DNA of 64,000 nt from JBBQVS01 sp038211295 (GTDB lineage Bacteria > Chloroflexota > Ktedonobacteria > Ktedonobacterales > Ktedonobacteraceae), in assembly GCA_038211295.1 (NCBI GenBank), contig JBBQVS010000002.1, positions 62,001 through 126,000 on the forward strand. The letters run 5' to 3'. The notes beneath the pieces are model-generated. The model ran no database searches. It was not told the origin of the DNA and was given only the letters and a program-made list of their open reading frames with translations. Every line of letters starts with the position of its first letter. Positions within the stretch are counted from its first letter, which is position 1. A program made the position numbers and the translations under genes. Of this stretch, positions 44,567 through 52,194 are shown in pieces.

Positions 44567-45453
44567 CGTGTATACCTTCCGAGAGTGAAAACCGCAAGCG
44601 CGACGCCGAACGCGCCCACAAGCGCAAGCCAATCCTTCGCCGTCATACGATACGCGCTATAGGAACGCACCTCTCCGTTAAAACCTCGTGCCGCCATTGC
44701 TGCATATACGTCGTTGCTCATCTTAAAGGAGCGTTGCATCAAGTTGCCCATTGAGCCACTGATCCAACCGCGTTGCTCATTGCCCGTTGATCTTCCCACT
44801 GTTCGGCTCTTGCGTGCCTCAAACATACCGTTAGCGGTGTGCAGAAACAGAAAAATGTAGCGATACGTCATCGTCAGCAGCAATATGAACACTTGTGGCA
44901 CACGAAATGCTTGTAAGCTTTTGAGCACATCGGCCCAAGGCGTTGTAAGAATGAGCAATATCGCAAGCGATACAGAGTCACCAACACGCATCACGAATAT
45001 AGCGGCACTCAACAGACTGGCAAGTGACGGGCCAAGATGAAGTGAACCGATAGGGATATCAAAGAGATGTCCACCGGGTGTGAAAAAGATTGACGGTAAA
45101 ATCACGATGCCTGCGAAAAAAGGAATACCGACCCACACACGTTTAACAAAGAAGTCAAATGGCAGTTTGCTGACACGGGCAACCACAAGCAAGATAGCAT
45201 AAAAGGCCATCAGCGCAATCAGCGAGTTGGAAAGACTTGCCGCCAGCACGGTGGCAAGAAACATCACCAGTTTGGCTCGTGGGTCGATATGCTGGAGCCA
45301 CCCGTTTGCACGGGTAAGCTCCTCAGTAAACACAGATTGTTCAATCGTCCCAGCAATGCCGGAAACGGTTTTTTCTATCCAACCAAATTGCCGCTTATGC
45401 TCTTTCGCTCGCGTCGAACGAGTGGTGACGGGTACTTTACTTGTAACACTCAT
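44563..45453 (-). CDS. cbiQ: energy-coupling factor transmembrane protein
   Basis: Product of 296 aa. About five to six helices, starting with the family entry HIDPRAKLVMFLATVLAAS; the cytoplasmic coupling region includes RSTGNEQRGWISGSMGNL and AMAARGFNGE, where the ARG motif contacts the ATPase. A ~50-residue charged N-terminal tail precedes the first helix. It overlaps cbiM and cbiO by 4 bp each, so the three subunits are made together. Confidence 0.93.
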   Translation of the reverse strand: MSVTSKVPVTTRSTRAKEHKRQFGWIEKTVSGIAGTIEQSVFTEELTRANGWLQHIDPRAKLVMFLATVLAASLSNSLIALMAFYAILLVVARVSKLPFDFFVKRVWVGIPFFAGIVILPSIFFTPGGHLFDIPIGSLHLGPSLASLLSAAIFVMRVGDSVSLAILLILTTPWADVLKSLQAFRVPQVFILLLTMTYRYIFLFLHTANGMFEARKSRTVGRSTGNEQRGWISGSMGNLMQRSFKMSNDVYAAMAARGFNGEVRSYSAYRMTAKDWLALVGAFGVALAVFTLGRYTR

Positions 45454-46772
45454 GCAGGTTTCTCTACTCGCTCTACAGGTTTCGACGGCTCGATAACCTC
45501 GTTATCATACTCAATCGTTTTGGGAGTGGACTTCCGCAGCAACATCGCGAGTCCTAGTATAACGGCACCGATGAGTAGAATACCAATGATACCGCTTATC
45601 TCGTAGCCAATTGCGGCGTGCCAGAGCGGTGCGTTTGCATCATTAAAAAAGGGATTGTTGAGGTTATATCCGCTGAATGGCGCACTGAAAAAGCCTGACA
45701 ACTGCTGCAAACCTGACGGCACATAGCCAAATGCTTTCTTCACATCGTTAGCACTGCCTTCTCCATAGGCAAAGCCAGGGGCAATCAGGCCAAGCGGGGC
45801 AATCACAGCAATCGCGACAAAGGTCGTACCAACCTTTTTGATACGTCGGGGAAGGGCGAACCAGGCAAGCGGAACAAGAATTACACCGATAGCAAGCACA
45901 ATCAACAGCATGATGCCCACATCAGGCCAGCTCACTTGCGACCAGTCGGCCCCAAAGAGACGGGTAATATTGCCACCGCCAGTGATTAAGCCAGCAACAA
46001 ACAAGACAACTACGGCAGATACAATACCGATAGCGAAGATTTGCCAGAGCGGAGTACGCTCCGCCTGTCCCTCGGCGACATCGACACCCGTCACTACTTT
46101 GCGTAATGAGGTGAGGAAGTACGGGTGGTTTTTCTGAATATACGCGACACCCAGCGCGGTAACAAGTCCCTCGACCAGCGAGGCACCTAATGAGTGAGAT
46201 AGCAACATCGCCGGAATGGCGACATTGAGTTGATAGGGGCTATACAACGCATGTCCATTCTGACTAAACAGCAAAGGTTGTAGCCCAAGCTCGATACCCA
46301 CAGCAAGCGCGGCGGCAGTTATGCCGATGTACGAGCCAATGCCAGCGGCCCAGACGCGGCGGGTGGAAAGCAGGGAAGACTTTCCAGCAATAAGCTTGTA
46401 CGAATAATACCCGACGAATGGAAGAATGATACCCATGTTCAAGCAATTGGCGAAGATCGCGAGAATGCCACCATCTCCAAAGAAGAGTGCTTGAATAATA
46501 AGTGCCGTACTCACGCCAAGAATTGCCGCCCAGGGGCCAAGCACAACCGCGATCAGTGTGCCGCCAACAGCATGTGCGGTTGTTCCGCCAGGCACGGGAA
46601 CATTAAACATCATGATGGTGAAAGAGAAGGCGGCAAAAATCGCGAGCAAAGGCACGGTGCGGTTATTGAGAACCTTGCGTACTTTGTTTGATGCCTGCGC
46701 CCAGACAGGAATCGTGACAATGCCTGTGCCAAGCGAGAAAATGGGACTTAGATATCCGTCTGGAATATGCAT
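45450..46772 (-). CDS. cbiM: CbiM-type metal-binding permease with C-terminal membrane extension
   Basis: Product of 440 aa. It begins MHIPDGYLSP; the N-terminal Met-His is the metal-coordinating end of CbiM/NikM, so ATG 46772 is the right start (CGGAGGAACTCT upstream). The core spans ~1-230 with GGTTAHAVGGTLIAV. The last ~200 residues hold four to five more helices and a loop (GFAYGEGSANDVKKAFGYVP), resembling the CbiN/PDGLE-type partner fused on; this explains the absence of a separate cbiN. Cobalt versus nickel cannot be decided from sequence. No cobalamin riboswitch is seen upstream. A 15-bp palindrome at 46880 may be the operator. Confidence 0.9.
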   Translation of the reverse strand: MHIPDGYLSPIFSLGTGIVTIPVWAQASNKVRKVLNNRTVPLLAIFAAFSFTIMMFNVPVPGGTTAHAVGGTLIAVVLGPWAAILGVSTALIIQALFFGDGGILAIFANCLNMGIILPFVGYYSYKLIAGKSSLLSTRRVWAAGIGSYIGITAAALAVGIELGLQPLLFSQNGHALYSPYQLNVAIPAMLLSHSLGASLVEGLVTALGVAYIQKNHPYFLTSLRKVVTGVDVAEGQAERTPLWQIFAIGIVSAVVVLFVAGLITGGGNITRLFGADWSQVSWPDVGIMLLIVLAIGVILVPLAWFALPRRIKKVGTTFVAIAVIAPLGLIAPGFAYGEGSANDVKKAFGYVPSGLQQLSGFFSAPFSGYNLNNPFFNDANAPLWHAAIGYEISGIIGILLIGAVILGLAMLLRKSTPKTIEYDNEVIEPSKPVERVEKPA

Positions 46773-46879
46773 AGAGTTCCTCCGAGACGCACTCGAATGC
46801 GAATGACTGGAATAAAGCAACACAGCAAAGTGGATACTTGCCTACAATTGGTGATACTACGAAGCCTTGAATAGCTTAT

Positions 46880-46894
46880 TGAAAATTGTTTTCA
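46880..46894. promoter_or_regulatory. candidate metalloregulator operator upstream of cbiM
   Basis: TGAAAATTGTTTTCA is a perfect 6-3-6 inverted repeat about 110 bp upstream of the cbiM start, in an AT-rich region. It resembles Fur-superfamily boxes in size and composition. Assignment to a regulator is inference. Confidence 0.4.
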
Positions 46895-47159
46895 TTAGCT
46901 TAAAGTTAGCAACAATTATAAGAGATTGTCAAGGCAAGAATCGGGTAAACCGAAACTTCTCATACACATCGCAGAAGTGTCCTAAATGGGCTACGTGTTC
47001 CCGATTATGAAACCTCTCACAGGTCTCATCCGTGATAGTAGAGTAGACAGCATAAGATCAGGTGAGCATATTTAGCTCAGCACAATAGCAAGATGTATAT
47101 AATACGCAACGAACGCATCTATTCTAAAAGAAGATTATTAGTAAAAAGTGGAGGAATAC

Positions 47160-48098
47160 ATGGCACGTTTCACAATAGGTCGCTCAAAAGCTGAGCAGAC
47201 ACAGGACGCGGCACAATCAACACTCGATAATGCAAAAGATACAGCAGTTCTTGCATATGAGAGCGTCAAGGATGCAGCATTGTCTAAATTTGCTGATGTG
47301 AAAGACACCGCAACAACAACATATGCGAAGGCACAAGACAATACACCTTCAAGCTATTCCGATTTCCAGGACAATGTTCAAGGTAAATTCGGGAAAGCAC
47401 AAGCCGCTACAGGTTTTGGTGCGGTTGCCGCTAAGAGTCTTTTCAAAGACAATTCGAAGAAAGCTCAGAAGAATCTCCAGAAGGCTCAGGGCCAGTTGAG
47501 CGATCTGCAAGGCACAGTACAAGACAAATTTGGCGGCTTCCAGGATACCGTACAGGATAAGTTCGGTGATGTACAAGATACCGTTCAGAGTGCCGTTAAG
47601 GTTGGACTCTCAAAAGCACAGGACGTTATTGGCGACACCGTAGACACCGCGCAAGACCTCTACGAAAAGAATTCAAAAGCAGCGCAAAAGAACATTAAGC
47701 AAGCGCAGAAGCAGTTCAAGAAGGCGCAAAAGTCTGGCAAGGTTGGCGTACTTGCGGGTCTGGCAACGGCCCAGGATGCTGCGAATAAAACATCCAAGAA
47801 ATCTAGCGCAACATTCTTACAGAGCCAATCAAAAGCCCAGGACGCTCTTGATAAAGCTTCTAAGAAAGCCAGTTCTAGCTTCCTCGACGCGAAGTCAACC
47901 GTCCAAAATAAGGTTGAAGACATGCAGGCAGAGCGCGAGCGTCAGGCACGCCGCAAAGCCAACGCCCAGGCTCTCTTCCGCTTCGGCCTCGTCGTTGGCA
48001 TTGTGATCACGCTGCTGTACACACCAACTCCTGGTGCACAAGTTCGCCAGCAGTTGCAGCAACAGTTCGCGAAGTACCGCGCACAACTCGGCATCTAA
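47160..48098 (+). CDS. coiled-coil/amphipathic repeat protein with C-terminal membrane anchor
   Basis: Product of 312 aa. Nearly the whole chain is amphipathic helix with loose 11-residue-like repeats (FGGFQDTVQDKFGDVQDTVQ; AQDALDKASKKASSSFLDAK), rich in Lys, Ala, Gln and Asp. A single hydrophobic segment lies near the C terminus (LFRFGLVVGIVITLLYTPTP), followed by a short YtxH-like tail. LEA- and apolipophorin-like repeats of this kind bind membranes or protect during stress, but the role here is inferred. ATG 47160 has GGAGGA upstream; the GTG at 47148 is part of that site. Confidence 0.75.
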   Translation: MARFTIGRSKAEQTQDAAQSTLDNAKDTAVLAYESVKDAALSKFADVKDTATTTYAKAQDNTPSSYSDFQDNVQGKFGKAQAATGFGAVAAKSLFKDNSKKAQKNLQKAQGQLSDLQGTVQDKFGGFQDTVQDKFGDVQDTVQSAVKVGLSKAQDVIGDTVDTAQDLYEKNSKAAQKNIKQAQKQFKKAQKSGKVGVLAGLATAQDAANKTSKKSSATFLQSQSKAQDALDKASKKASSSFLDAKSTVQNKVEDMQAERERQARRKANAQALFRFGLVVGIVITLLYTPTPGAQVRQQLQQQFAKYRAQLGI

Positions 48099-48117
48099 TA
48101 CGCACCTATAGAGCCAC

Positions 48118-48160
48118 AATAAATAGCAGGGAGACCGTGAAGGTCTCCCTGCTATTTATT
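48118..48160. terminator. 19-bp perfect terminator hairpin
   Basis: Arms 48118-48136 and 48142-48160 pair perfectly around a 5-nt loop (GTGAA), 20 bp after the coiled-coil gene and 38 bp before the sigma-factor stop on the other strand. Confidence 0.9.
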
Positions 48161-48197
48161 GCATGGCACGGGCAAGCCCCGCTACTATTATACACAA

Positions 48198-48824
48198 CTA
48201 TGCGGAGGCGATTGCCATTTGCGTGCTGAGTGTTTTGCGTAACAGGACTTTGGCACGATGAAAATAGGTCTTCGCGGTTGCCTCTGGCATACTGAGCGTC
48301 TTACCAATTTCGGAGAAGCTCAACTGGGCGAGATAGCGCAATGTTACCACATCACGAAACTTGGGTGGGAGCGACTGAATAGCGTCTTGTAAAACGTGTT
48401 GCAGGTCGTGACGTTCCATGATCTCTTCAGGCAGTGGGCCGGGGTCCGCTATGTCGCCAAGAAAGGTGATCTCCCCTTCGCTGTTTTCGGTTTCAAGCTG
48501 CGAAAAATGAATGGCGTACCGTTTGCGACGACGCAGTTCATCTACACAACAGTTGCGTGCAACTTGAAAGAGCCAGGGCTTAAATGGTTCAGTTGTTCCA
48601 AGATTTGGTAATGAGGTATAGAAACGGAGGAAAACCTGTTGTAGCACGTCACATGCTTGATCGTAGTCGCCAAGAAAACGGCATATAAAGTTAAATAATG
48701 GTGTGCTATACCTGCGAACGAGTGTCTCAAATGCGTTCTGGTCGCCAGAGAGTGCCTGTTGCGCGAGTATCATATCAGAGACATCACTGGATATTGCTGG
48801 TCGTCTTGTTTCGCTACTTTGCAC
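48198..48824 (-). CDS. ECF-type RNA polymerase sigma factor
   Basis: Product of 208 aa. Region 2 is FETLVRRYSTPLFNFICRFLGDYDQACDVLQQVFLRFY; quoted here in parts, the key pieces are LVRRYSTPLF and DVLQQVFLRFY. Then PWLFQVARNCCVDELRRRKR, and region 4 is LPPKFRDVVTLRYLAQLSFSEIG. GTG 48824 is the start, set by AGGAGG. No anti-sigma factor gene is adjacent, so control must be by a distant partner or by transcription. It converges on the coiled-coil gene. Confidence 0.92.
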   Translation of the reverse strand: MQSSETRRPAISSDVSDMILAQQALSGDQNAFETLVRRYSTPLFNFICRFLGDYDQACDVLQQVFLRFYTSLPNLGTTEPFKPWLFQVARNCCVDELRRRKRYAIHFSQLETENSEGEITFLGDIADPGPLPEEIMERHDLQHVLQDAIQSLPPKFRDVVTLRYLAQLSFSEIGKTLSMPEATAKTYFHRAKVLLRKTLSTQMAIASA

Positions 48825-49097
48825 GAGTTGCCTCCTCGCTTACTACTATGGTTACATGTGTAGGAATTTGTTTTTTATTTGTCTGCTACTAGCCTAGCGT
48901 TTTTCTTCTGGAAATACAATGACTTTTTCTCTGAATAAACTCTACCATAAGATTTTATAATCAAAAATTAAAGAGGAGACGAGAAAGATTAGATATTTCT
49001 TATTTACTAATAAACAAAGGTTACATAATCGATAGATGTGCTACCAATTATGTAACCTATTCATAAGAGCGAAACAAGCATACACTGTCTTGATGGT

Positions 49098-50042
49098 TTA
49101 TGCGTGCTCAAGACGGCGTAACTCAATTTTGCCGTTGCGGGTACGAACGGCAAAGGTTGGTTGCGCGTACACGGCGGGACTGTTTGCGACGCTACCATCG
49201 CACAGACGGAAACCAGAATTATGCCAGGGACAATAGACTACGCCATTTTCGACATGACCTTCGTCCAGAGGGCCTGCGAGATGCGAACACGTCGCTGCAA
49301 CCGCGTAGATCGCTTTACCCTCTTTGAACAGCACTGCGGGAATTCCCGCGACATCGACGCGTGTTAACTTCTTGGGTTCAAGTGCGGCCTCATCCATGAC
49401 CGCGACAAAATCGTCGGAGCCACCTTCCCAGGCAACGTGGTTCACACCAATACCACTGGAATACGCAAGCTCACCACCAAGATAGCCGGAATACAGGATA
49501 AGCCCGTATGCGCCAGCAGCAAGACCTATGGCGGCGCGTCTCTGACCCGTTACACGTAGAATGGCCGAGACCAGGTTGAGCGAGAGCGCACCGGTGTTGA
49601 GCAAGGCGTGCAACATACCCGTGCGCTGGTCGGGGCCATCGATATCGGTCCAGTTCGCCAGACCTGTCGCGGCGGAGCCGACCGCGCCCGCAATGCCCAA
49701 CCAGAGTGTTACATCCGCGCTTTTCGCGACTCCCTTATCTTCGTCCGCGAGCCAGACCACATCGAGCAATGTCGTGGCAGTCCAAGAGCCGATGGGGAAC
49801 GCAACAAGAATGGGATGTACTACATGTCCAAGCCAGACGCCATTTAGCACATCTTTGATTTTATAGCTGAACGTATCAGGCTTACCAAAGAGCTTGTGCA
49901 AGCTCTGCTGCAACGGCTTCGAGAGCGTATCAAGCCAGGGCATACGAGCAAGTAACTCACCATTGAGATGACGCAAAGGGGGGCTTGCGGGGGGAGTATC
50001 TATCCAACTTCTTTCAGTATTTGTTGTAATGTTTGAGTTCAT
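49098..50042 (-). CDS. DUF2231 membrane domain fused to Rieske 2Fe-2S domain
   Basis: Product of 314 aa. Residues ~60-190 form a DUF2231 membrane unit of four helices, with the conserved GHVVHPILVAFPIG at its start. The last ~100 residues are a Rieske ferredoxin: C-x-H in CSHLAGPL and C-x2-H in CPWHNSGF, the ligands of a 2Fe-2S cluster. The fusion suggests a membrane electron carrier; the acceptor is unknown. ATG 50042 follows AAAGGAAAACCTCT. It is 15 bp after the methyltransferase gene, so both are likely in one operon. Confidence 0.9.
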   Translation of the reverse strand: MNSNITTNTERSWIDTPPASPPLRHLNGELLARMPWLDTLSKPLQQSLHKLFGKPDTFSYKIKDVLNGVWLGHVVHPILVAFPIGSWTATTLLDVVWLADEDKGVAKSADVTLWLGIAGAVGSAATGLANWTDIDGPDQRTGMLHALLNTGALSLNLVSAILRVTGQRRAAIGLAAGAYGLILYSGYLGGELAYSSGIGVNHVAWEGGSDDFVAVMDEAALEPKKLTRVDVAGIPAVLFKEGKAIYAVAATCSHLAGPLDEGHVENGVVYCPWHNSGFRLCDGSVANSPAVYAQPTFAVRTRNGKIELRRLEHA

Positions 50043-50057
50043 AGAGGTTTTCCTTTA

Positions 50058-51035
50058 CTATTTTTCAACGACCCGCCAGTAATAATCACAGGGCGGGTTC
50101 ACACCAATAATGGAAAAAGGGACATCCGATTTTTTCCGCTTGCGTACATAACGCAATACAGCCTTATTACGAGCATAGAAGAGGCGAGCGCATTCTACAG
50201 CAGTCTGCAACGAACGAAAATGGATACTCATTTCGCGACGAACTGGCAACGCGACATAGCGAAAGCCATGTTCCTCTAGCCAGCCGTGGTCTTCGACACG
50301 AGGCCAGATAATGATGATTTTCCCTCCGCGTTTCGTTACCCGTTCCAGTTCCATCAATCCACCCTCACCCCCTTGCTCTGGTAAAGCTGTGAAAGCTGAG
50401 CAAGAGAGGGCAACATCAACACTGTCATCGGGCAGTGGAACCGCGTCAAAGCGACCCTCATGGGGAATAACACGCTGCATCGTCGCGTGTTGCGTTTTCT
50501 TTTGCTTGAGTATGCGTAAGAGTCCAGGCGAGGGTTCAACGGCATGAACCAGCGTCGCTCCATGCCGTAAACACTCGAACGTAGCGCGTCCACTTCCCGC
50601 CCCCACATCCAGCACGGTTTTATTACGCAAAGCGGCGGATAATTGTAGAAAGATACCAGGGTGAAGTGCCTCGCCCTCGATCAACTCCTCATAAAGAGCA
50701 GGAGTTTTCCAATAGATAAGCTCCCAGAAGAGACTATCGAGGACATGCTTTCTTGCCTGTACAACCTGTTCTTCGGAGAGGGGGTGTGCAAGTTCGTGCT
50801 GAAACACCAGGCGTCTGCTCAAGGGAACACAATTCTTGACCCGCTTACTGACCACGCGCGGCGCATTGTGCAGACTGTGTGCAAGTTGTTCGAGTGTTAT
50901 ACCAAAACCTTCCTGTACTATGATTCTTTGCAAGGTAGCGTCATCAAAGACAAGTATATCTTCAATACAGAACGGGTTATCAAATAACGGTTGAGGATGC
51001 ATGTCAATCGTTCTATCGTTCTCGTGAATTATCAT
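50058..51035 (-). CDS. class I SAM-dependent methyltransferase with extra N-terminal domain
   Basis: Product of 325 aa. The C-terminal two thirds hold the SAM fold: VLDVGAGSGRATFE, VHAVEPS, and DVALSCSAFTAL followed by GGEGGLMELERVTKRGG. The N-terminal ~120 residues are all-alpha and may recognise the substrate. ATG 51035 has GAAGGAGAG upstream; the frame is open to 51161. It shares the operon with the DUF2231-Rieske gene. The acceptor is unknown. Confidence 0.85.
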   Translation of the reverse strand: MIIHENDRTIDMHPQPLFDNPFCIEDILVFDDATLQRIIVQEGFGITLEQLAHSLHNAPRVVSKRVKNCVPLSRRLVFQHELAHPLSEEQVVQARKHVLDSLFWELIYWKTPALYEELIEGEALHPGIFLQLSAALRNKTVLDVGAGSGRATFECLRHGATLVHAVEPSPGLLRILKQKKTQHATMQRVIPHEGRFDAVPLPDDSVDVALSCSAFTALPEQGGEGGLMELERVTKRGGKIIIIWPRVEDHGWLEEHGFRYVALPVRREMSIHFRSLQTAVECARLFYARNKAVLRYVRKRKKSDVPFSIIGVNPPCDYYWRVVEK

Positions 51036-51340
51036 GTCTTTCTCTCCTTCAACTGCGTGTAGTTGTACATCTACAAGCACGCTTGTAAGAGGGAAAAGGT
51101 TTCTTTTCTCGTTGTTGAACCAGAAAAATACCTCTCTCCCCTCCGCTTTGTCGAGTAACAATTATTAGAAAATTAGGATAGTTTTTTTGAGAAATTAACG
51201 TAGCCTTAGTCTTTTTATGTAAGACTTGTATTTTAGCGCGTTATGCTTTATTCTGTGAATAGAAGCTATTCTATAATTGCTTCGTAGGCATCATTCCAAT
51301 TTAGATGTAATCTTTCTACAGCATAACAAGGAGTACACCC
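51036..51340. other. divergent intergenic region with a short palindrome
   Basis: About 305 bp between two divergent starts. TACAAGC-AC-GCTTGTA at 51072-51087 is a 16-bp inverted repeat 37 bp from the methyltransferase start, a possible operator. The rest is AT-rich with no gene. Confidence 0.35.
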
Positions 51341-52117
51341 GTGAGTATTATTGATGCGATTGTACGGTCATTCGAGGCCGCACTTGGGCTTATCTTAACC
51401 TTCATCCCAAGATTGTTGGGTTTCCTGGTTATTATTCTCGTAGGATACTTTATTGCCCTGGGAATTTCTAAAGGTATTACCGCCTTACTACGCAAAGTAG
51501 GGTTTGACCGCTTCTCTACACGCATTGGCTTAACACGCTTAGAGACACAAATGGGCGTAAAGATGGATGCGGCAGGCGTTCTGGGTCGCGTTGTTTTCTG
51601 GTTCATCTTCCTTATATTCCTTGTTCCTGCGGTTGACGCGCTTGGTCTTACAGCCGTCAGTGCTCTACTGAGTCAGGTTGTCGCCTACATTCCAAACGTG
51701 TTCGTCGCCATCCTCATTCTCTTTCTGGGTATCCTTGCCGCGACCTTTGTGGGCGACATTGTACGTGGTATCACGTCTGGCTCAAACATTGGTAGTCCTT
51801 CCCTGTTCGCGAACATCGCACGCTATGCGATCATTGGCTTTGTCGTCATCATCGCCCTGCAACAGTTGAACATTGGCACAGCCATTCTCAACATCCTCTT
51901 CACCGCCATCGTTGGCGCAGTCGCGGGTGCCTTCATTCTCGCGTTTGGTCTGGGTGGACGTGATGCTGCCAAGCGTTTTATCGAGCGCAACGAATCATCA
52001 CTGGGGCAGGCCGCCTCACAGGTAAGCGCACAGCAGACGGCTCAGCAGAGCATCAACCAGGCACGTCAGGCATCAGGCTATCAGGCCACAACACCACAGT
52101 ACCCAACACAGCAATAA
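51341..52117 (+). CDS. MscS-related TM-helix membrane protein
   Basis: Product of 258 aa with about five membrane segments in pairs around two TM_helix-type repeats (LGFLVIILVGYFIALGISKG, then FVAILILFLGILAATFVGDI). The pattern is of the conserved TM-helix family found in MscS-like channels, but the MscS beta and C-terminal domains are absent. The tail is Gln/Ala-rich and soluble. Role in osmotic release is possible but unproven. GTG 51341 follows AAGGAGTACACCC. Confidence 0.8.
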   Translation: MSIIDAIVRSFEAALGLILTFIPRLLGFLVIILVGYFIALGISKGITALLRKVGFDRFSTRIGLTRLETQMGVKMDAAGVLGRVVFWFIFLIFLVPAVDALGLTAVSALLSQVVAYIPNVFVAILILFLGILAATFVGDIVRGITSGSNIGSPSLFANIARYAIIGFVVIIALQQLNIGTAILNILFTAIVGAVAGAFILAFGLGGRDAAKRFIERNESSLGQAASQVSAQQTAQQSINQARQASGYQATTPQYPTQQ

Positions 52118-52132
52118 TACCGTTCGCTTAGC

Positions 52133-52178
52133 AAAGTGGGAACGCACTGTAATACATATTACAGTACGCTCCCACTTT
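52133..52178. terminator. bidirectional terminator hairpin, 22-bp near-perfect stem
   Basis: Arms 52133-52154 and 52157-52178 pair with two A-C mismatches on the plus strand; on the minus strand these become G-U pairs, so the stem is better for the transport gene ending at 52195. The right arm is followed by TTTTT on the plus strand. Confidence 0.85.
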
Positions 52179-52194
52179 TTGTTCTCTGCTCTTG

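Noticed and set aside
46773..47159. Cobalamin riboswitch upstream of cbiM
   Set aside because: I could not find the conserved B12-box (GCCACTG) or the multi-stem layout; only a 15-bp palindrome is seen.
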